Of a stretch of 64,000 bases of DNA, positions 61,071-64,000 are shown piece after piece. The first letter of the stretch is position 1, and each line of letters starts with the position of its first letter. The stretch is from Candidatus Obscuribacterales bacterium (GTDB taxonomy: Bacteria > Cyanobacteriota > Vampirovibrionia > Obscuribacterales > Obscuribacteraceae). Below the pieces are notes generated by a model. The model was not told the origin of the DNA. It ran no database searches and saw nothing but the letters and a program-made list of their open reading frames with translations. A program made the position numbers and the translations under genes. The stretch covers positions 124,001 through 188,000 of the forward strand of contig JACKCM010000006.1 of the NCBI GenBank assembly GCA_020634035.1, in the 5' to 3' direction.

Positions 61071-62897
61071 ATGATGAAAACGAATACTCATAGAAGAAAT
61101 AAAAAAGGGGCGATGATCATCTTCACCTGCTTCTTAATCGGTATCATCGCCCTGCCCATGATAGGCATGTTCACCTTCGAGGTGGTGCGAGCCACCACCA
61201 TCCGAGAGCAGCTTCGCACCGCCAGCCAGGCGGCGGCGCTTGCAGGGGCGGCCAAACTGGCAAGCTCGGACAACACCGATCCTATTCAAACGCATAACGA
61301 AGCCATTCAAGCGGCACTCGAAGCCTTTCGTGCCAATGCCATTAGCGAGTTCAGCCTCACCGCCGCCATCAAAGCCGGTAGCATCAACTATGCACCGCCC
61401 GCCGATCAAGCGGGTGTTTATATAGAACTGCTCGATCCAAACAGCACCCCAGCCAATCAACCTGTCTCCATAGGCGATACCAATGGCAGAATCGTCCATG
61501 TCGTCGGACTCTTTGGACTGAAGCCGGTTTTCGGCAACTTCCTCGGTATCTCAGGTCCTTTTACCGTGAGTGCTGACGGCAACGGTCGGGTCCCCCAGCT
61601 CGATATCGTCCTCTGTTTCGACGTCTCAGGCTCCATAGATGACCAGACCCCGGTGACTTTCATCAAGCGTTTTTGGAATCCAAGCACCTCTAGAATCGAA
61701 TACCAGACCACCACAGCCAAACCCGGTGCCCCCACCCCCGGCGGGCTCGCCCAGGGTGCCATCTTCGACATAGTAGCGCCCCAACCGACAGGCACAGGTC
61801 TGAACGCCCATCTTCCCCAGACGCTCTCGGCCTCTTCTGTGTCCGGCACAGGCAGACCCCTCTATTTCAGCCCTTCTTTAAGAGGCTCCCCGAATTCAGG
61901 ATCTCCTCCCGGCAATTATCCCGGCGGAGGCTCCCTCGGCAATCAGTACACTTATACCGACCTTATCGTAAACATCAACGAGAATGCAGACGGCTCCATC
62001 AGTCTGCCCTGGACCAGCCCGAACGGCTTTTATTATCCAAATAAAGAGACAGTTCTGGAAGCAGCCAGAGGCAACCTCGAATCGGTGGCTGTATTCAACG
62101 CGGCAAGGCTCAACACCGTTCCCGAGCTGGTTACTGTAGCCCCCAACGCAGGCTATCAGGCAGATTATATATCCAACGCCAGAAAGAAAATCAGACCTTT
62201 ATATGATGCCCAGGAGGCAGCCAAAGAGTTTTTCACGATTATGAACACTAATACCGAAGCCAATTTCGGATTCGTGAGCTTCTCCACCAGCGCCGGCACC
62301 AGCCCCGGTGAAACCGTTCCTGCCAATAACATCTCGGACAACTATCCGGCAGGTGGTGTCGGCAACTTCCCCAGACCGGCTATCAAACTGGACAAAGACA
62401 ACACGAAATACAACGAGGTCATAAACGTGATACCGACCACGGTTGCCTATGGCAACACCAATATCGGAGACGCCCTGCTCAAAGCCAAAGAACAACTGGT
62501 TCAAGAACATCGTCCCGGTGCAAAACGTGCCATCGTTTTATTCACAGACGGACAACCGACCTCGCCCGGTGGCGGCGGCAGTCCCTGGTCTTATGCCCGT
62601 AGCATTGCCCAGCAGATAAAAGACGAAGGCATCCCAATTTACACCATCGGTCTTGCCCAGAACAGCCAGGTTATCCCCGGGGAATGCAACATCCTCAACG
62701 ATGACCCGAATAAACCGGTGACCTACACAGATCAGTTCGGCGTGCCCCAGACCTATGTCCCCGGCGGCTCCAACCCCGGTGTCTCTTATATAGCCGGTAA
62801 CGGTGGCAAGTTCTTTCTGGTCACTTCTACGGCAAACCTGAGATTGACTTTCGAAAATATCGCTCGACAGCTGGTCCAGCTCGTCAGTGTAGAGTAA
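61071..62897 (+). CDS. TadG-like protein with von Willebrand factor A domain
   Basis: 608 residues. N-terminal TadG/Flp-like helix (GAMIIFTCFLIGIIALPMIGMFTFEVV), then REQLRTASQAAALAGAAKLA, typical of TadG (DUF2134-like) proteins. A vWA domain follows with MIDAS motif DVSGS (residues 184-188) and later AIVLFTDGQPTSPGG. A Gly/Pro-rich segment (GSPPGNYPGGGSLG) is inserted in the vWA region. Probably anchored in the membrane and exposed, with metal-dependent adhesion or binding. Middle gene of the three Tad-type genes. Confidence 0.85.
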   Translation: MMKTNTHRRNKKGAMIIFTCFLIGIIALPMIGMFTFEVVRATTIREQLRTASQAAALAGAAKLASSDNTDPIQTHNEAIQAALEAFRANAISEFSLTAAIKAGSINYAPPADQAGVYIELLDPNSTPANQPVSIGDTNGRIVHVVGLFGLKPVFGNFLGISGPFTVSADGNGRVPQLDIVLCFDVSGSIDDQTPVTFIKRFWNPSTSRIEYQTTTAKPGAPTPGGLAQGAIFDIVAPQPTGTGLNAHLPQTLSASSVSGTGRPLYFSPSLRGSPNSGSPPGNYPGGGSLGNQYTYTDLIVNINENADGSISLPWTSPNGFYYPNKETVLEAARGNLESVAVFNAARLNTVPELVTVAPNAGYQADYISNARKKIRPLYDAQEAAKEFFTIMNTNTEANFGFVSFSTSAGTSPGETVPANNISDNYPAGGVGNFPRPAIKLDKDNTKYNEVINVIPTTVAYGNTNIGDALLKAKEQLVQEHRPGAKRAIVLFTDGQPTSPGGGGSPWSYARSIAQQIKDEGIPIYTIGLAQNSQVIPGECNILNDDPNKPVTYTDQFGVPQTYVPGGSNPGVSYIAGNGGKFFLVTSTANLRLTFENIARQLVQLVSVE

Positions 62898-62909
62898 GGA
62901 GAGAAGACC

Positions 62910-63392
62910 ATGCGCAACAAGCAAAGAAACTCAAAAGGTACCGCGACCATAGAGCTCGCCTGCGGCTCGCTCTTCCTGGTGGTTCTCAGCCTGCTCGCCA
63001 TCGACATCACCATCCTGATGCTCGGTTTCGAGGTCAATGACCGGGCTTGCCGGGACGCCTGTCGAGCCGCTGCCCAGCAGTCGGATTCAAACAAAGCCCG
63101 TACTGCCGCCGAAGCGATTTTGAAAAGCCATAAAACCGATGGTTTCTTCCTTACCCAGCCCATTCTAAAGACCGGACAGGGACAGTTTGTATACAACGAC
63201 TTCGGCGGCGATCCATTGGCCGGGAATCCAACTGTCACAGTGACCACCGAGATAGAATGCCGTACTCCTGTGCCGCTCAATTTTTGCGGCTCGAGCTTCG
63301 CCCATGACGGTGTTTCCTGGGTCTCGGATAAGTTCAAATTTCAGAAGAAGTACACTTTTCCTATAGTGACATTCAATCTGGTGCTGAATTGA
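62910..63392 (+). CDS. Second TadE-like envelope protein
   Basis: 160 residues. Basic head, then GTATIELACGSLFLVVLSLLAIDITILM, with the Glu at the helix start as in TadE. The outer part has paired cysteines (CRDACRAAAQ; ECRTPVPLNFCG). Good ribosome site (AAGGAGA). Ends just before a terminator, closing the three-gene unit. Confidence 0.78.
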   Translation: MRNKQRNSKGTATIELACGSLFLVVLSLLAIDITILMLGFEVNDRACRDACRAAAQQSDSNKARTAAEAILKSHKTDGFFLTQPILKTGQGQFVYNDFGGDPLAGNPTVTVTTEIECRTPVPLNFCGSSFAHDGVSWVSDKFKFQKKYTFPIVTFNLVLN

Positions 63393-63420
63393 TATAAGTC
63401 TTTCTTCCTCCGAAGGTACT

Positions 63421-63460
63421 AAAGGTGGTGTCACGGAATTTCTCCCCGTGGGCCACTTTT
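63421..63460 (+). terminator. Terminator of the Tad-type gene unit
   Basis: AAAGGTGG with CCACTTTT (8 bp, one G-U pair) encloses a second stem CACGG/CCGTG. The right arm ends in a T-run (CACTTTTAGG). It lies 28 bp after the last TadE-like gene. Confidence 0.75.
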
Positions 63461-63509
63461 AGGCAATGCTATTCTGAGCCGAAAAATCAATTTCGAGAAA
63501 TTGAATCAC

Positions 63510-63563
63510 TTCACGCAAACTTCACGATAAATTCACTTACACTTCACGGTTTAATCCTATATT
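63510..63563 (+). promoter_or_regulatory. Four-unit PHO-box-like operator and promoter
   Basis: Four 11-bp direct repeats start at 63510, 63521, 63532 and 63543, all beginning TTCAC. TATATT (63558-63563), within TCCTATATT, starts 15 nt after the last repeat start, exactly the spacing seen at 60402/60417. It points right, toward a short transcript that ends at 63765. Confidence 0.8.
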
Positions 63564-63569
63564 GGTAGA

Positions 63570-63765
63570 GCAAGTGAATTCGCGACCCTAATTGCTTAAG
63601 CCCTGGTTCTCGCGAAACTCGATGGAGGGATTGACCTGAATTTCGGACAGATTAGCTACGTCGGCCACACATGCGGATCCGGCTGAGAGTCAGGAAGATA
63701 CCAAAAAAGAGCGAACGAGATTTTTTAAGCAATCGCAAGAGCCGCCTCTGGCGGCTCTATTCTTT
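63570..63765 (+). ncRNA. Candidate small RNA under PHO-box control
   Basis: About 195 nt from the predicted start (near 63570) to a strong terminator. No ORF with a good start is present. The sequence ATGGAGGGATTGACCTGA gives only a five-codon frame, and a 40-codon frame (ending ...SQEPPLAALFF) has no usual start codon. The shared promoter implies co-regulation with the Tad-type genes. A short peptide cannot be excluded. Confidence 0.5.
63738..63765 (+). terminator. Terminator of the candidate small RNA
   Basis: AGAGCCGCC-TCT-GGCGGCTCT (9-bp perfect stem, 63738-63758) followed by ATTCTTTTA. The histidine kinase stop codon (63757-63759, minus strand) lies in the right arm. On the minus strand the stem is not directly followed by a T-run, so plus-strand use is favoured. 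Confidence 0.75.
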
Positions 63766-64000
63766 TAATAGTGGGATCTCGAACCAGAAGATAGAGCCTT
63801 TCTCACCGCCGCCATTGCCGTTTTCGTTCTCGCTTACGGCGCCTTCAATGCCTATGAAACCGTTGTGCTGTTCTACAATCGCTTTGGCGATAGCAAGGCC
63901 AAGCCCGGTGCCGCCTTTTTCTCGATTGTCCCTGGTCGAGACCTGCTCGAAACGCCCGAAAAGCTTATGGGCTTCTTCTTCCGGTACTCCCGGTCCTTCG
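63757..64000 (-). CDS. Sensor histidine kinase, C-terminal part only
   Basis: The minus strand reads into a histidine kinase ATPase domain that enters from the right edge: the F-box region LFGRFEQVSTRD, the G2 box GGTGLGLAIAKAIVEQHNG, and the C-terminus GSIFWFEIPLLKE followed by TAG at 63757. Only the last 80 residues are visible; sensor and phospho-accepting His lie outside. An Asn/Glu/Gly-rich loop (SENENGNGGGEKG) lies before the last strand. It is a possible partner of the regulator that binds the neighbouring PHO-box-like repeats. Confidence 0.9.
   Translation of the reverse strand, partial: EGPGVPEEEAHKLFGRFEQVSTRDNREKGGTGLGLAIAKAIVEQHNGFIGIEGAVSENENGNGGGEKGSIFWFEIPLLKE

Overview
The window looks like a chromosome segment from a non-photosynthetic relative of Cyanobacteria (Melainabacteria/Vampirovibrionia, possibly an Obscuribacterales-like organism). 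This is an inference. It rests on an F1Fo-ATP synthase operon with separate b and b' subunits in cyanobacterial order and no beta/epsilon genes, an SMC whose C-terminal head is of the archaeal/cyanobacterial type, a SepF, a PspA/Vipp1-like protein, the MEP pathway gene ispD, and an ATP synthase gamma subunit without the photosynthetic insertion. Most of the sequence is moderately GC-rich and densely coding. The stretch of about 45.8-49.2 kb is visibly AT-richer and holds small unrecognised genes.

Layout. 0-3 kb (minus): cut lipoprotein, DMT transporter, Csp-type copper-binding protein, Cys-rich secreted protein, FmdB zinc ribbon. 3-6 kb: RseP-type site-2 protease and SpoIID/LytB protein. 6-12 kb: atpI-B-E-b'-b-H-A-G. 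12-17 kb: PspA, Tgt, a TPR protein and a protein made of four copies of an MshEN-like module. 17-24 kb (plus): smc-scpA-scpB-ispD, then sepF. 24.5-30.8 kb (minus): dut-dapB-asd-dapA-rnj-mnmH, preceded by a candidate structured RNA with a terminator. tRNA-Thr(CGU) is near 31.9 kb. 32-41 kb: a Ser/Thr kinase carrying the MshEN-like module at its C-terminus, converging on an ATP-grasp / DUF1704 peptidase / giant kinase-TPR operon. 41-46 kb: osmolyte-type ABC importer, fatty acid desaturase, rhodanese. 46-49 kb: AT-rich accessory genes. 49-55 kb (minus): a compact operon of a dicarboxylate/amino-acid symporter, TPR-alpha/beta-hydrolase, ATP-grasp ligase and DMT exporter. 55-60 kb: HEAT-like protein, aldo/keto reductase, DUF2939-like protein, an N-lobe-less pseudokinase, small TPR protein, GAF/fRMsr-like protein. 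60-63.4 kb: three Tad-type envelope genes (TadE-like, vWA TadG-like, TadE-like). The window ends in the 3' end of a sensor histidine kinase.

The strongest unexpected signal is regulatory. Six perfectly phased 11-bp TTCAC-type direct repeats (60347-60412) and four more (63510-63553) each end at the same distance (15 nt from last repeat start) from an identical TCCTATATT promoter element. This is the architecture of PHO boxes bound by PhoB/PhoP-type response regulators. One set drives the Tad-type genes. The other drives a short transcript that ends in a strong terminator and has no convincing ORF, so it is probably a small RNA, next to a histidine kinase. Other points of interest are the shared four-fold/kinase-tail module, a peptidase-plus-ATP-grasp pair resembling a cleave/religate system, the symporter-hydrolase-ligase-exporter operon, and three convergent gene pairs that share their stop codons.
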